A DNA stretch of 64,000 bases, from positions 1 to 64,000 of the forward strand of contig NZ_JAVAMQ010000005.1 in the NCBI RefSeq assembly GCF_030732095.1, given 5' to 3'. Each line of letters opens with the position of its first letter. Positions within the stretch are counted from its first letter, which is position 1. The DNA comes from Paracoccus spongiarum. GTDB taxonomy: Bacteria; Pseudomonadota; Alphaproteobacteria; Rhodobacterales; Rhodobacteraceae. The position numbers were made by a program, and so were the translations under genes. Shown here one piece after another: positions 1-8,717 of the stretch. The notes under the pieces are model-generated. The model searched no databases, had not been told where the DNA came from, and saw only the letters and a program-made list of their open reading frames with translations.

Positions 1-716
1 GTCCGTTCGCGCCATGCGGCGTATTTCGTCAGGTTCGCCTCGTCCGTCGCCGGATAGAGGCCGATGATGCCAGCCCCGGCACTCACCTGCTCCAGCACGA
101 AATCCTCGTAGGATTCCATGCCGGTGCATTCCTCGGCGATCTCGTCGGCCAGATGCGCGGGAATGACCATCACGCCGTCGCCGTCACCCAGCATCACGTC
201 GCCCGGAAAGACCGGCGCATCGCCGCAGGAGATCGGCACGTTGATCTCGATCGCCTCGTGCAGCGTCAGGTTCGTGGGCGCGGATGGCCGGGCGAAATAG
301 GCCGGCATGTCCAGCGCGGCGATTCCCGCCGCGTCGCGCACGCCACCGTCCGACACGACGCCCGCCGCGCCGCGCACCGCCAGGCGGGTGATCAGGATCG
401 ACCCCGCCGTCGCCGCGCGGGCATCCTTGCGGGCGTCCATGACCAGCACATGCCCGGCCGGGCAGGTCTCGACCGCCACGCGCTGCTTGTGGTCGCGGTT
501 GCGGAACACGGTCAGCGGGTTGCGGTCCTCGCGCGCCGGGATGTAGCGCAGGGTGAAGGCCTGGCCGACCATGGTCACGGGCTTGTGGCCGACGGGCACG
601 ACGCCCTGGACGAACTGGTTGCGCAGGCCGCGCTTGTAAAGCGCCGTCGCCACGGACGCAGTCGAGACCTTGCGCAGCTTCTCGCGGGTGGCATCGGACA
701 GGATGTAATCGGGCAT
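1..716 (-). CDS. RraA family protein (HMG-aldolase/decarboxylase-like), C-terminus cut by window edge
   Basis: Reading the minus strand from an ATG at 716 gives an open frame that is still open at base 1, so the last residues lie outside the window; about 238 codons are visible, close to full family length. Recognisable RraA-fold features are a VVSDGGVRD stretch in the middle and a GDVMLGDGDGVMVIP stretch near the C-terminus. Members of this fold include class II 4-hydroxy-4-methyl-2-oxoglutarate aldolases, oxaloacetate decarboxylases and the RNase E regulator RraA. It is the last gene of an operon with a DapA-type aldolase, a sugar-acid dehydratase and a TctABC transporter, which favours a catabolic aldolase or decarboxylase role over RNase regulation. 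The exact substrate cannot be read from the sequence. Confidence 0.8.
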   Translation of the reverse strand, partial: MPDYILSDATREKLRKVSTASVATALYKRGLRNQFVQGVVPVGHKPVTMVGQAFTLRYIPAREDRNPLTVFRNRDHKQRVAVETCPAGHVLVMDARKDARAATAGSILITRLAVRGAAGVVSDGGVRDAAGIAALDMPAYFARPSAPTNLTLHEAIEINVPISCGDAPVFPGDVMLGDGDGVMVIPAHLADEIAEECTGMESYEDFVLEQVSAGAGIIGLYPATDEANLTKYAAWRER

Positions 717-726
717 CGTGTTTTCC

Positions 727-1623
727 CTAGATGAGGCCGTTTTCGGTCATGAAGTGGTCGAGGTCGGCTTGTTGCGGCGGGGTCAGCGGCCAGGCCGAGG
801 GCGGTCGTGTCGGGCCGCAATCCAGGCCCTGCGCGATCAGCGCCGCCTTGACGCCGGTGACATTGGTGCCGTTCATTTCCTGCGCACGGATGTCCTCGAA
901 CACGCGCATCTTCTCGATCAGCGCATTCGCCCGGTGATAATCGCCCGCCTCCAGCGCGGCATGGATCGCCACGGAATGTCCGGGCCAGATGTTGATCAGA
1001 CCCGAGGTAAAGCCGCGCGCGCCGACCGCGTAGAAGGTCGGCGCCCAGACCTCGGCCAGGCCGCCCACCCAGACGATCGCCGGATCGCAGGCGGCGCGGG
1101 CCTCGGCCAGCCGTTGCGGATTGGGCGTCGCCCACTTGACGCCGCGCACCCCCGGCACGGCACAAAGATCCGCGATGGCCTTCGTGCCGATGGCGTCGTT
1201 GCGCAGATAGATCATCATCGGCAGCCCGCCCGAGGCATCCGCGACGGCATGCAGGTAATCCACGACGCCGCGCGGGGCGACGAAGGGATCGGGCGGCTGG
1301 TGGACCATCAGCGCCGCAGCCCCGGCATCGGCCGAGGCGCGGGCCAGCCGCAGCGCATCGGGCAGCGCCCGGCCCACCCCCGCCAGCAGCGGCGCGCGAC
1401 CGGCGATCAGCGCCGCGACCTCGCGGACCATCAGGCAGGCCTCGTCGGTGGTCAGGGCGTAGAATTCGCCGGTATTGCCGTTCACGACCGGCATGTGCAG
1501 CCCCGCCGCCAGCGCGCGGTCGAGGATCGGCGCCAGCCTTGCGGGGGCAACCTCGCCGGCCGCGTCGTAGGGCGTCACCAGGATGCCCGAAATGCCCGTC
1601 AGGGCCTGGTCCAGTGTCAGCAT
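727..1623 (-). CDS. DapA/KdgA-family aldolase (dihydrodipicolinate synthase family)
   Basis: 298 residues, the usual length of the DHDPS/N-acetylneuraminate lyase family of class I (Schiff base) aldolases. The TGE motif is present as NGNTGEF (48-54); Tyr139 in MMIYLRND and Lys163 in GVKWATPN match the family's catalytic tyrosine and Schiff-base lysine. The ATG shares one base with the TGA of the dehydratase gene upstream (TGATG), so the two are translationally coupled. True lysine-pathway DapA is unlikely because of the operon: the dehydratase would produce a 2-keto-3-deoxy sugar acid and this enzyme would split it to pyruvate plus an aldehyde. The catabolic role is inferred from context; the family assignment is firm. 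Confidence 0.88.
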   Translation of the reverse strand: MLTLDQALTGISGILVTPYDAAGEVAPARLAPILDRALAAGLHMPVVNGNTGEFYALTTDEACLMVREVAALIAGRAPLLAGVGRALPDALRLARASADAGAAALMVHQPPDPFVAPRGVVDYLHAVADASGGLPMMIYLRNDAIGTKAIADLCAVPGVRGVKWATPNPQRLAEARAACDPAIVWVGGLAEVWAPTFYAVGARGFTSGLINIWPGHSVAIHAALEAGDYHRANALIEKMRVFEDIRAQEMNGTNVTGVKAALIAQGLDCGPTRPPSAWPLTPPQQADLDHFMTENGLI

Positions 1624-3356
1624 CAGAAGATCTCCGGTTCGCCCGCCGCAGGGCCGAAGCCGCGTTCGAGGAAGTTGAAATCGCAGCCCTTGTCGGCCTG
1701 CGTGACATGCTGCGAGAACATCCAGCCATAGCCGCGATCAAAGCGCGGCTTGGGCACCACCCAGGCGGCGCGGCGGGCCTCAAGCTCGGCCTCGTCCACC
1801 AGCATGTCCAGCCGCCGGGCCGGCAGGTCCAGCCGCACGATGTCGCCCGTCCTCAGCAGCGCCAGCGGCCCGCCGACATGGGATTCGGGCGCAACATGCA
1901 GCACGCAGGCGCCGTAGGATGTGCCGGACATCCGCGCGTCGGAGATCCGCAGCATGTCGCGATGGCCCTGTCTGATCAGCGCCTTCGGGATGGGCAGCAT
2001 GCCCCATTCCGGGAAGCCCGGCCCGCCGAGGGGACCGGCATTGCGCAGCACCATCACCGTATCGGGCGTGACATCCAGGTTGTCGTCATCGACCGCGGCC
2101 TTCATCTCGGGATAGCTGTCGAAGACCAGCGCGGGGCCCTGGTGGACATGGTATTTCGGATCGCAGGCGGCGGGCTTGATGACCGCGCCATCGGGGCACA
2201 GATTGCCGCGCAGCACCGCCAGCGAGCCTTCGTGATAGACCGGGTTCGACAAGGGCCTGATCACGTCGTCATTGTGGACGACCGCACCTTCCAGGTTCTC
2301 GCCCATGGTCTTGCCGGTGACGGTCAGGCAGGACAGGTCCAGCCGGTCCTCGATCTGCTTCATCAGCGCGCGAAGGCCGCCCGCGTAGAAGAAATCCTCC
2401 ATCAGGTAGTCCTTGCCCGAGGGGCGGACATTGGCGATCAGCGGCGTCACCCGGCCCAGAGCGTCCAGATCATCCAGCGTCAGATCGACGCCGGCGCGCC
2501 GCGCCATGGCGATGAGGTGGACGACGGCATTGGTGGAACACCCCGTGGCCATGGCGACGATGGCGGCGTTGCGCACGGCGGCCCCGGTCAAGATCCGGTC
2601 GGGGGTCAGGTCTTCCCAGACCATCCCGACGATGCGGCGGCCGCAATCGGCGGCCATGCGCTGATGGCCGCTGTCCACCGCCGGAACGGACGAGGCGCCG
2701 GGCAGGGTCAGCCCCATCGCGTCGGTGATCGCGGTCATGGTGCTGGCCGTGCCCATGGTCATGCAGACCCCGGCCGATCGCGCGATGCCGCCCTGCAACC
2801 CCTGCCATTGCTGCGCGTCGATATTGCCCGCGCGGCGCTCGTCCCAGTATTTCCACGCATCCGAGCCCGAACCCAGCCGCTGCCCGGCATAATTGCCGGC
2901 CAGCATCGGGCCGGCGGGCAGGTAGATCATCGGCACGCCCGCCGTCAGCGCGCCCATCACCAGCCCCGGCGTGGTCTTGTCGCAGCCGCCCATCAGCACC
3001 ACCCCGTCCAGGGGATGGGCGCGGATCTGTTCCTCGGTCTCGATGGCCAGCAGGTTGCGATACAGCATCGAGGTCGGCTTGGTGAAGCTTTCGTCCACCG
3101 ACAGCGAGGGCAGTTCGACCGGCAGCCCGCCGGCTTGCAGCACGCCGCGCTTCACATCCGCGGCGCGTTCGCGGAAATGGCTGTGACAGCTGTTCAGTTC
3201 GGACCAGGTGTTCAGGATGCCGATGATCGGACGGCCCATGAAATCGGCCTCGGAATAGCCCAGCTGCATCATCCGCGACCGGTGGCCGAAGCTGCGCAGG
3301 TCGTCGGGCGCGAACCAGCGGGCAGATCGAAGCTGTGCAGGGGTTTTCGTGGTCAT
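1623..3356 (-). CDS. IlvD/Edd family sugar-acid dehydratase (L-arabinonate dehydratase type)
   Basis: 577 residues. Three conserved cysteines expected to bind the iron-sulfur cluster are visible: Cys57 (NSCHSH), Cys125 (GGCDKTTPG) and Cys198 (AGVCMTMGTAS). The family dehydrates dihydroxy acids; the long form with a PDDLRSFGHRSR N-terminus resembles pentonate/hexonate dehydratases rather than the valine-pathway IlvD. Next to a DapA-like aldolase and a carboxylate transporter, aldonate dehydration to a 2-keto-3-deoxy acid is the likely reaction. I chose ATG 3356 because GGAG sits five bases upstream; an alternative ATG at 3395 overlaps the tctA stop as ATGA and would add 13 residues. Confidence 0.88.
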   Translation of the reverse strand: MTTKTPAQLRSARWFAPDDLRSFGHRSRMMQLGYSEADFMGRPIIGILNTWSELNSCHSHFRERAADVKRGVLQAGGLPVELPSLSVDESFTKPTSMLYRNLLAIETEEQIRAHPLDGVVLMGGCDKTTPGLVMGALTAGVPMIYLPAGPMLAGNYAGQRLGSGSDAWKYWDERRAGNIDAQQWQGLQGGIARSAGVCMTMGTASTMTAITDAMGLTLPGASSVPAVDSGHQRMAADCGRRIVGMVWEDLTPDRILTGAAVRNAAIVAMATGCSTNAVVHLIAMARRAGVDLTLDDLDALGRVTPLIANVRPSGKDYLMEDFFYAGGLRALMKQIEDRLDLSCLTVTGKTMGENLEGAVVHNDDVIRPLSNPVYHEGSLAVLRGNLCPDGAVIKPAACDPKYHVHQGPALVFDSYPEMKAAVDDDNLDVTPDTVMVLRNAGPLGGPGFPEWGMLPIPKALIRQGHRDMLRISDARMSGTSYGACVLHVAPESHVGGPLALLRTGDIVRLDLPARRLDMLVDEAELEARRAAWVVPKPRFDRGYGWMFSQHVTQADKGCDFNFLERGFGPAAGEPEIF

Positions 3357-3391
3357 GTGGTCTCCGGCCCGCTTGGGCATGTCGGGGGCGG

Positions 3392-4924
3392 TCATTCCTC
3401 ACCGCCGAGTTTCAGGGGGTTGGCCGAGGCGGGCAGTCGCGACACACGGTATTCGCCGTAAAGCTGCCAGGCGATCGACAGCACCGCCAGCGCCAGGAAC
3501 ACGCCGGAAATGGGGTTTGTCAGAAAGCCGGTGACATCCCCGCGCGACAGTTGCAGGCCGCGGCGGAAGCTGGTCTCGGCCATCGGGCCGAGGATGAAGC
3601 CGATGATGAAGGGCGCGGTCGGGATGCCCGCCTTGACGAAGGCAAAGCCCAGCACCCCGAAGGCCAGGATCGTCCAGATGTCGAACACCCGACTGGCCAG
3701 CCCGAAGGCGCCCACCGCGCACAGCACCAGGATCACCGGCAGCAGGATGTGCTTGGGGATCGCCAGCAGGCGGATGAAGATGCGCAGGCCCCAGAACTCC
3801 AGCACCAGCATCAGGCAGGCCGAGACGATCAGCGCCGCGAAGATGGTGTAGACCAGCGGCGCCTGGGTCAGGAACAGCATCGGGCCGGGCTGGATGCCGT
3901 GGATCATCAGCCCGCCCAGCATGATGGCGGTGACCGCGTCGCCCGGGATCCCCAGCGTCAGCAGCGGGATCATGGCGCTGCCGATGCCGGCATTGTTGGC
4001 GGTCTCGCTGGCGACGACGCCCTCGATCGTGCCCTTGCCGAACTCCTCGGGCGTCTTCGAGCGCTTCTTGGCGGCGATATAGGCGATGATGTTCGAGGTG
4101 CCGGCACCGATGCCGGGCAGGATGCCGATGCCGATGCCGATCAGCGAGGAGCGGATGGCATTGGGGATCTGGCCGAGGAACTCGGCCATCGAGAAGCCGA
4201 AGCCCTTGATCGTGACGATGGGCGCCACCCCCTCGCCCGGCGCGACGCTGCGGGCGGTTTCGGCGACCTTGATGATCTCGGCCACGGCGAACATGCCGAC
4301 CAGAACGGTCAGGATGGAAAAGCCTGCATTCAGTTCGACCTGGCCCAGCGTGAACCGGGTGGTCGCATCGACCGGCGCGATGCCCACGGTCGAGACCGCA
4401 AAGCCCAGCACGCCGGCGAAGATGCCCTTGGCCATCGACCCCGAGGACAGCGTCGCGATCAGCGTCAGCGAAAAGACGGCGATGGCGAAATATTCATGCG
4501 GGCCGAAGGACAGCGCCACCTGGGCCAGCGAGGGCGCGATGAAGGCCAGCGCGGCGATCGAGGCGATGGTGCCGATGAAGGAAAACACGATGCCGACGCC
4601 AAGCGCCTTGGCCCCCTCGCCCTTCTCCATCATCGGGCCGCCGTCGAAGGTGGTGGCGATGGACGAGGGCGTGCCGGGGATCTTCAGCAGGATCGCCGAG
4701 ATCAGCCCGCCCGAGGTGGCGCCCACGAACAGCGCGATCAGCAGGCTGATACCGGCGGCAGGGCCGAGGCCATAGGTCATCGGCAGGCACAGCGCGATGG
4801 CCATGACGGCGGTCAGGCCGGGCACGGCGCCAAAAACGATGCCGACGGCCACGCCGGCGATCATCAGCACGAGGATCTGCGGCGACAGCACCGCCGCGAA
4901 GCCCTGCAGGAGTAGGTCGAACAT
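3392..4924 (-). CDS. tctA: TctA, large membrane subunit of a tripartite tricarboxylate transporter
   Basis: 510 residues, almost entirely hydrophobic, with about a dozen membrane segments. The N-terminal GAVPGLTAVMAIALCLPM stretch and the internal ILPGIGAGTSNIIAYIAAKK stretch are the duplicated glycine/proline-rich signatures of the TctA family. Together with TctB and the periplasmic TctC it would form a secondary, ion-driven uptake system for a carboxylate. It lies in the order tctC-tctB-tctA-dehydratase-aldolase-rraA, all on the minus strand, so the imported acid is presumably the substrate of the downstream enzymes. Substrate specificity cannot be read from the membrane subunit. Confidence 0.92.
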   Translation of the reverse strand: MFDLLLQGFAAVLSPQILVLMIAGVAVGIVFGAVPGLTAVMAIALCLPMTYGLGPAAGISLLIALFVGATSGGLISAILLKIPGTPSSIATTFDGGPMMEKGEGAKALGVGIVFSFIGTIASIAALAFIAPSLAQVALSFGPHEYFAIAVFSLTLIATLSSGSMAKGIFAGVLGFAVSTVGIAPVDATTRFTLGQVELNAGFSILTVLVGMFAVAEIIKVAETARSVAPGEGVAPIVTIKGFGFSMAEFLGQIPNAIRSSLIGIGIGILPGIGAGTSNIIAYIAAKKRSKTPEEFGKGTIEGVVASETANNAGIGSAMIPLLTLGIPGDAVTAIMLGGLMIHGIQPGPMLFLTQAPLVYTIFAALIVSACLMLVLEFWGLRIFIRLLAIPKHILLPVILVLCAVGAFGLASRVFDIWTILAFGVLGFAFVKAGIPTAPFIIGFILGPMAETSFRRGLQLSRGDVTGFLTNPISGVFLALAVLSIAWQLYGEYRVSRLPASANPLKLGGEE

Positions 4925-4934
4925 GATACGGTCC

Positions 4935-5399
4935 TCAGTTCAGCCAGGCGACCAGCGGCCCGGACGGCAGCAGCAGGTCGAAGCCATAGCGGAAGGTCGC
5001 GAAGATGACGGCGGCGGCGGCGACGGCCAGCCCGGCATACAGCGGCACCGGCGGGCGGATGCTGCGTGGTGTCAGGACCAGGAACTGCACGAACAGGTAA
5101 AGCGCGGTGGCGATGGGAAAGCCCAGCGGGCGCAGCGCGGCGACGTAGCCTGCGATCAGCGCCAGCGTCAGCGCCACGGTCAGCACGCCGCCGGTGGGCG
5201 CGCGGGCGGCATCGTCCGGCGCGCGGCGCAGCGCGCCCGCCAGCTCGATCAGGCCCAGCAGGATCATCAGCCAGGCCAGGAAGGTCGGCACGGTGGCCGC
5301 GTCCACGCCGTCCTTTTCGGGCAGCAGCTGCGCCATGCGCAGATAGGCCGCGCCGGCCGCCGTCATGGCCGCCCCCACGATCACGTCCTTGAGCCGCAT
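4935..5399 (-). CDS. tctB: TctB, small membrane subunit of the tripartite tricarboxylate transporter
   Basis: 154 residues with four predicted membrane segments, typical of the poorly conserved TctB family. It starts with an ATG at 5399 and ends ten bases before tctA. Recognition rests mainly on size, topology and position between tctC and tctA; the sequence itself carries few diagnostic residues. A strong stem-loop separates it from tctC upstream. Confidence 0.85.
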   Translation of the reverse strand: MRLKDVIVGAAMTAAGAAYLRMAQLLPEKDGVDAATVPTFLAWLMILLGLIELAGALRRAPDDAARAPTGGVLTVALTLALIAGYVAALRPLGFPIATALYLFVQFLVLTPRSIRPPVPLYAGLAVAAAAVIFATFRYGFDLLLPSGPLVAWLN

Positions 5400-5429
5400 C
5401 GCGCAGCCCTCCCTTGCAATATGGCTGGG

Positions 5430-5458
5430 TGCCGGCGCGGCGATGGCGCGCGCCGGCA
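5430..5458 (-). terminator. Stem-loop between tctC and tctB
   Basis: A perfect 10-bp inverted repeat (TGCCGGCGCG ... CGCGCCGGCA) with a nine-base loop sits between the tctC stop (5467) and the tctB start (5399). There is no T-run on either side, so it looks like a partial terminator or an mRNA 3'-end stabiliser that would let the binding protein be made in excess over the membrane subunits. Confidence 0.6.
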
Positions 5459-5466
5459 GGCTTGGC

Positions 5467-6420
5467 TCAGCGGGCGGCCTGAAGCGCCTCGCGATAGGGC
5501 ATGTAGGCGTCCCGGATCGCGTTCAGCCGGGTCATCGCCTCGTCCTTCGGCAGGAAGCTGACAGGCTGCTTGAAGCCCTCTTCCAGATCCTTCGCGTATT
5601 CCGGCAGTTCGGTGATCTCTTTCATCACCGATTCCATCTTCGCGACGATCTCGGGATCGGTGCCCTTGGGGAAGGCAATGATGTAGGGGTTGTTCATGAC
5701 GAAATCGACATCCTGTTCCCTGAAGGTCGGGATGTCTCCGAGCAGCGGGTTGCGTTCCTCGTTGGGCTGGCCCAGCACGACCATCTGGCCATTGGAGACA
5801 TAGTCCTGCACCGCGCCATAGGCGATGCCGGCCACGTCGATCCGCCCGCCCAGCAGCGAGGCGATCTTTTCCGAGGCCGATCCGGTGTCCACGATGGTCA
5901 TCTCGGCGCCGGTCGCCTGCTGGAAGATCAGGCCCTGAAGATGCGAGTAGCCGCCGAATTCGGTGCCGAAGGTCACGCTGCCGGGTTCGGCCGCCTTCAC
6001 ATCGGCAGGCGTCGCCAGGCCCGAATCCTTGCTGGCGACGAAGACCGCGCCTTGATCGATCGCCGGCACGCAGCAGATCTCGAAATCGTCGATGCCGTAA
6101 TCGGCCAGGCCCGAGACCTCGGTGACGATCAGGTGGCCGGTATGGCCGAACAGCATGGTGTATCCGTCAGGCTCGGCGTCGCGCACGGCCGAGGTCGCGA
6201 TGGTCGCGCCGCCGCCGGGCATGTTGGTGACGACCATGCCGGTGCCGGTGATCTGCTCGAAATAGCGCGCCATGGTGCGGGCATTGAAGTCGGTGTCGCC
6301 GCCGGGGCTGGCACCGATGATGACATTGATGGTCCGCTGGGGCCAGTCGGTCTCGGCCAGGGCCGACAGCGGCACAAGGGTCGTCGCGGCGGCCATCACG
6401 GCGATCAGGGACAGTTTCAT
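5467..6420 (-). CDS. tctC: TctC, periplasmic carboxylate-binding protein of the TTT family
   Basis: 317 residues beginning with a clear secretion signal (MKLSLIAVMAAATTLVPLSALAE, cleavage expected around residue 22). The mature start WPQRTINVIIGASPGGDTDFNAR is the typical Bug/TctC lead-in. The family binds small carboxylates (citrate, aromatic acids, sugar acids) in the periplasm and delivers them to TctAB. GGAGGAG lies upstream of the ATG at 6420. It is the first gene of the catabolic operon and diverges from two GntR regulators. Confidence 0.9.
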   Translation of the reverse strand: MKLSLIAVMAAATTLVPLSALAETDWPQRTINVIIGASPGGDTDFNARTMARYFEQITGTGMVVTNMPGGGATIATSAVRDAEPDGYTMLFGHTGHLIVTEVSGLADYGIDDFEICCVPAIDQGAVFVASKDSGLATPADVKAAEPGSVTFGTEFGGYSHLQGLIFQQATGAEMTIVDTGSASEKIASLLGGRIDVAGIAYGAVQDYVSNGQMVVLGQPNEERNPLLGDIPTFREQDVDFVMNNPYIIAFPKGTDPEIVAKMESVMKEITELPEYAKDLEEGFKQPVSFLPKDEAMTRLNAIRDAYMPYREALQAAR

Positions 6421-6462
6421 GCGGTCTCTCCTCCAGAGCCAGTTCGGGTTTGGCTTTCCTCG

Positions 6463-6487
6463 CTTGATGCACTAATATATTTCTTAA
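6463..6487. promoter_or_regulatory. AT-rich divergent control region of tctC and gntR
   Basis: Within the 154-bp gap between the divergent tctC and gntR starts there is one conspicuously AT-rich stretch containing the palindrome AATATATT (6474-6481) and TTCTTAA just after it, in an otherwise GC-rich setting. This is the natural place for the promoters and for GntR binding. I could not define a clean operator or a matching -35/-10 pair. Confidence 0.35.
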
Positions 6488-6574
6488 CGCGACGCAACAG
6501 CCTTGATGCGCTGCAGGGTTCGCGGCAAGGAACGGGACGCGGCCATGTCCAGTGGCCCGGCGAGGAGGACAGCC

Positions 6575-7300
6575 ATGCAGCCAGCACGCCGCAAACGATC
6601 CCGCGCGGACATGATCCACGACGCGCTGCGCCAGATGATCGTCACGCTGGAGCTTCGGCCCCGGCAGGCGCTGCCCGAGAAAGACCTGTGCGCGCGGTTC
6701 GACACCAGCCGCACGCCGCTGCGCGAGGCGATCCTGCGGCTGGCCGAACACGGGCTGGTGACCATCGCGCCGCAGCACGGCACCTTCGTGGCCGGCATCT
6801 CGCCGCGCGCCGTGCGGCAGGCGCATTTCCTGCGCGAGAGCCTGGAAGTGCCGGTGATCCGGCGGCTGACCGGGCAGCCCGGTGCCGACCTGACCGAGGC
6901 CGCCGACATCCTGACCCAGCAGAAGATCCTGGCCGCGCGCAACGACCAGGCGGGGTTCCTGCTGCTGGACGACCGCTTTCACGAGGCGCTGTTCACCGCC
7001 GCCGGGCTTGGCGAGCTATGGGCCGTCATCCATGCCAAGAAGGGGCATCTTGATCGCATCCGCTTTATCCAGGGCAACATGCGCGGCAGCGTGCAGGTGC
7101 CGCTGGTCCAGCATGTCGAGATCCTCGAGGCCGTCCGGCGTGGCGCCGCACCCGAGGCCGAGGCCCTGATGCGCGCCCATGTCGCCGGCTCGCTGAGCTT
7201 TCTCGAACGCAGCCTGCACAGCCATCCCGACCTGTTCGACGCCGACCCCCCGGAGGGCGCGGAGCTTGCGCACCGGGCGACTATGGACCAGACAGGCTAG
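6575..7300 (+). CDS. GntR-family (FadR/FCD subgroup) transcription regulator 1
   Basis: 241 residues: an N-terminal winged-helix domain (SRADMIHDALRQMIVTLEL ... TSRTPLREAILRLAEHGLVTI, about residues 10-75) and a C-terminal all-helical FCD ligand domain with metal-type residues (DDRFHEALF). ATG 6575 is preferred because GAGGAGG lies at 6562-6568; upstream in-frame starts lack such a site. FCD-type GntR proteins usually sense organic or sugar acids and repress adjacent catabolic operons, so the divergent tct operon is the probable target. It is followed 21 bases later by a second gene of the same family. Confidence 0.9.
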   Translation: MQPARRKRSRADMIHDALRQMIVTLELRPRQALPEKDLCARFDTSRTPLREAILRLAEHGLVTIAPQHGTFVAGISPRAVRQAHFLRESLEVPVIRRLTGQPGADLTEAADILTQQKILAARNDQAGFLLLDDRFHEALFTAAGLGELWAVIHAKKGHLDRIRFIQGNMRGSVQVPLVQHVEILEAVRRGAAPEAEALMRAHVAGSLSFLERSLHSHPDLFDADPPEGAELAHRATMDQTG

Positions 7301-7321
7301 ATCATCCTGACGGGGGCGCCC

Positions 7322-8014
7322 ATGCTGACCCATCCCGCCGGTCACGACCTGTTCGAGGATCTTCGCGCACGCATCCTGTCGCTGGAGATGCCGCCGGGCA
7401 TGGCCCTGTCGCGCGCCGATCTCAGCGCGCGGTATGGGATCAGTTCGACCCCGCTGCGCGATGCGCTGCTGCGCCTGCAGGACGAGGGCCTCGTCGACAT
7501 CCAGCCGCAGTCGCGCACACTGGTCAGCCTGATCGATCTGGACCAGGCACGGCAGATCCACGTCCTGCGCAGCGCGGTCGAGGCCGAGGTGGCGATGCGG
7601 CTGGCCCAGGACCCGCCCGCCGGCCTTGGCGAGGAGTTGCAGCACCTGATCGCCGCGCAGCAGGACGAGGCGCAGTCGGGCAACATGAAGGGCTTTGCCC
7701 GGCTTGATCTGGCCTTCCACGAGGCGCTGTTCCGCCATGCGCGGCTGCAGGCCGTCCATCAGGTGATCCGCCGCGAAAGCGTGCATATCGACCGGCTGCG
7801 CGCCCTGCACCTGATGCAGCAGGAAAAGGCGCGCCAGATCCTGACCGACCACCGCGCCATCGCCGCGGCGATCGCGGACCGCCTGCCCGACGCGGCCGGC
7901 GCGCAGATGCGCAGGCACCTGTCGCAGTCGATCCTGCTGGGCCCGCAGCTGACCAGCGAAATGCCGGCCTATTTCACGAAGCGCAGCGCCGGGCCTGAGG
8001 GATCAGCGCCCTAG
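7322..8014 (+). CDS. GntR-family (FadR/FCD subgroup) transcription regulator 2
   Basis: 230 residues with the same architecture as its upstream neighbour: winged helix (DLFEDLRARILSLEMPPGMALSRADLSARYGISSTPLRDALLRLQDEGLVDIQ) then FCD domain (LDLAFHEALFRHARL, DHRAIAAAI). The two regulators are only distantly similar outside the family motifs, so this is not a recent duplication. The ribosome binding site is weak. It ends tail to tail with the J-domain gene, the two stop codons sharing a CTAG. It probably responds to a second intermediate of the adjacent pathway, but the target is not shown by the sequence. Confidence 0.88.
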   Translation: MLTHPAGHDLFEDLRARILSLEMPPGMALSRADLSARYGISSTPLRDALLRLQDEGLVDIQPQSRTLVSLIDLDQARQIHVLRSAVEAEVAMRLAQDPPAGLGEELQHLIAAQQDEAQSGNMKGFARLDLAFHEALFRHARLQAVHQVIRRESVHIDRLRALHLMQQEKARQILTDHRAIAAAIADRLPDAAGAQMRRHLSQSILLGPQLTSEMPAYFTKRSAGPEGSAP

Positions 8015-8637
8015 TCGCGGAAGAAGCGGCTTTCCTTGACCTGGTCCCAGGCCCAGACCACCTCGGCCAGCCGATCCTCGTCAGACCGGTCGCCGCCATT
8101 CATGTCGGGGTGCAGGTCCTTGACCAGCGACTTGTACTGCTTGCGGATCTCGGTCCGGGTCCAGCTGTCCTTCGCCTCGAGGATTTCCAGCGCCTTGCGT
8201 TCGGTCGGCGGCAGCTTGCGGCTGGCCCGCGCCCGCGCCTCGGGCGCGGTTCCGTTCGCGCCGAGGATCTCCAGCGGATCGCTGATCCCGTGCCGCGCCC
8301 AGGCCTGTTCCTGCGCGGCCCGCCCGAAGGGCTTGGTCGGCCGTTCCCAGACCGTCGCATTGTCCAGGAACTGCTGGAATTCCTCCTCGCTCTGGCCCTG
8401 GAAGTAGTTCCAGTTGGCGTTGTATTCGCGGACGTGATCCTTGCAGAACCAGAAATAGTCGTCGAGGTTGCGCGGGTTCTTCGGCGCGCGATACTGCCCC
8501 GGTGCGTCGCAACCCTGGCGGTCGCAGGTCCGGGTCGAGGTTTCGAAGGCCCCGGACATGCCGCGCCGGCCCTTGGACCGCCGCTTCTTGTCCTTGGCGG
8601 CCGAGATGTCGAAGCCGAACGGGTCGTTACTGCTCAT
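8011..8637 (-). CDS. J-domain protein with N-terminal Cys-rich segment
   Basis: 208 residues. The C-terminal 60 residues form a J domain (RKALEILEAKDSWTRTEIRK ... with the HPD tripeptide in LHPDMNGGDRSDEDRLAEVV), so it should stimulate an Hsp70 ATPase. The N-terminal half carries Cys38, Cys43 and a later CKDH, which look like a small metal-binding unit. Proteins of this layout are common next to bolA in Alphaproteobacteria. It is divergent from bolA. The client is unknown. Confidence 0.85.
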   Translation of the reverse strand: MSSNDPFGFDISAAKDKKRRSKGRRGMSGAFETSTRTCDRQGCDAPGQYRAPKNPRNLDDYFWFCKDHVREYNANWNYFQGQSEEEFQQFLDNATVWERPTKPFGRAAQEQAWARHGISDPLEILGANGTAPEARARASRKLPPTERKALEILEAKDSWTRTEIRKQYKSLVKDLHPDMNGGDRSDEDRLAEVVWAWDQVKESRFFRD

Positions 8638-8649
8638 CCTGGGGCACCT

Positions 8650-8677
8650 TTGCGACTCGGAGGCAGCAGTTTAGGCT
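8650..8677 (+). promoter_or_regulatory. Candidate bolA promoter
   Basis: TTGCGA (8650-8655) and TAGGCT (8672-8677) are separated by 16 bases and would start transcription near 8684, about 34 bases before the bolA ATG. Fits a housekeeping sigma-70 pattern loosely. Confidence 0.4.
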
Positions 8678-8717
8678 ATTTCGGGCGACATGAAAGGTCT
8701 TGACGAAGGAGAAGCGG

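Noticed and set aside
6463-6487. Defined GntR operator in the tctC/gntR gap
   Set aside because: The stretch is AT-rich but does not form a convincing GntR-type inverted repeat, so only the region is reported.
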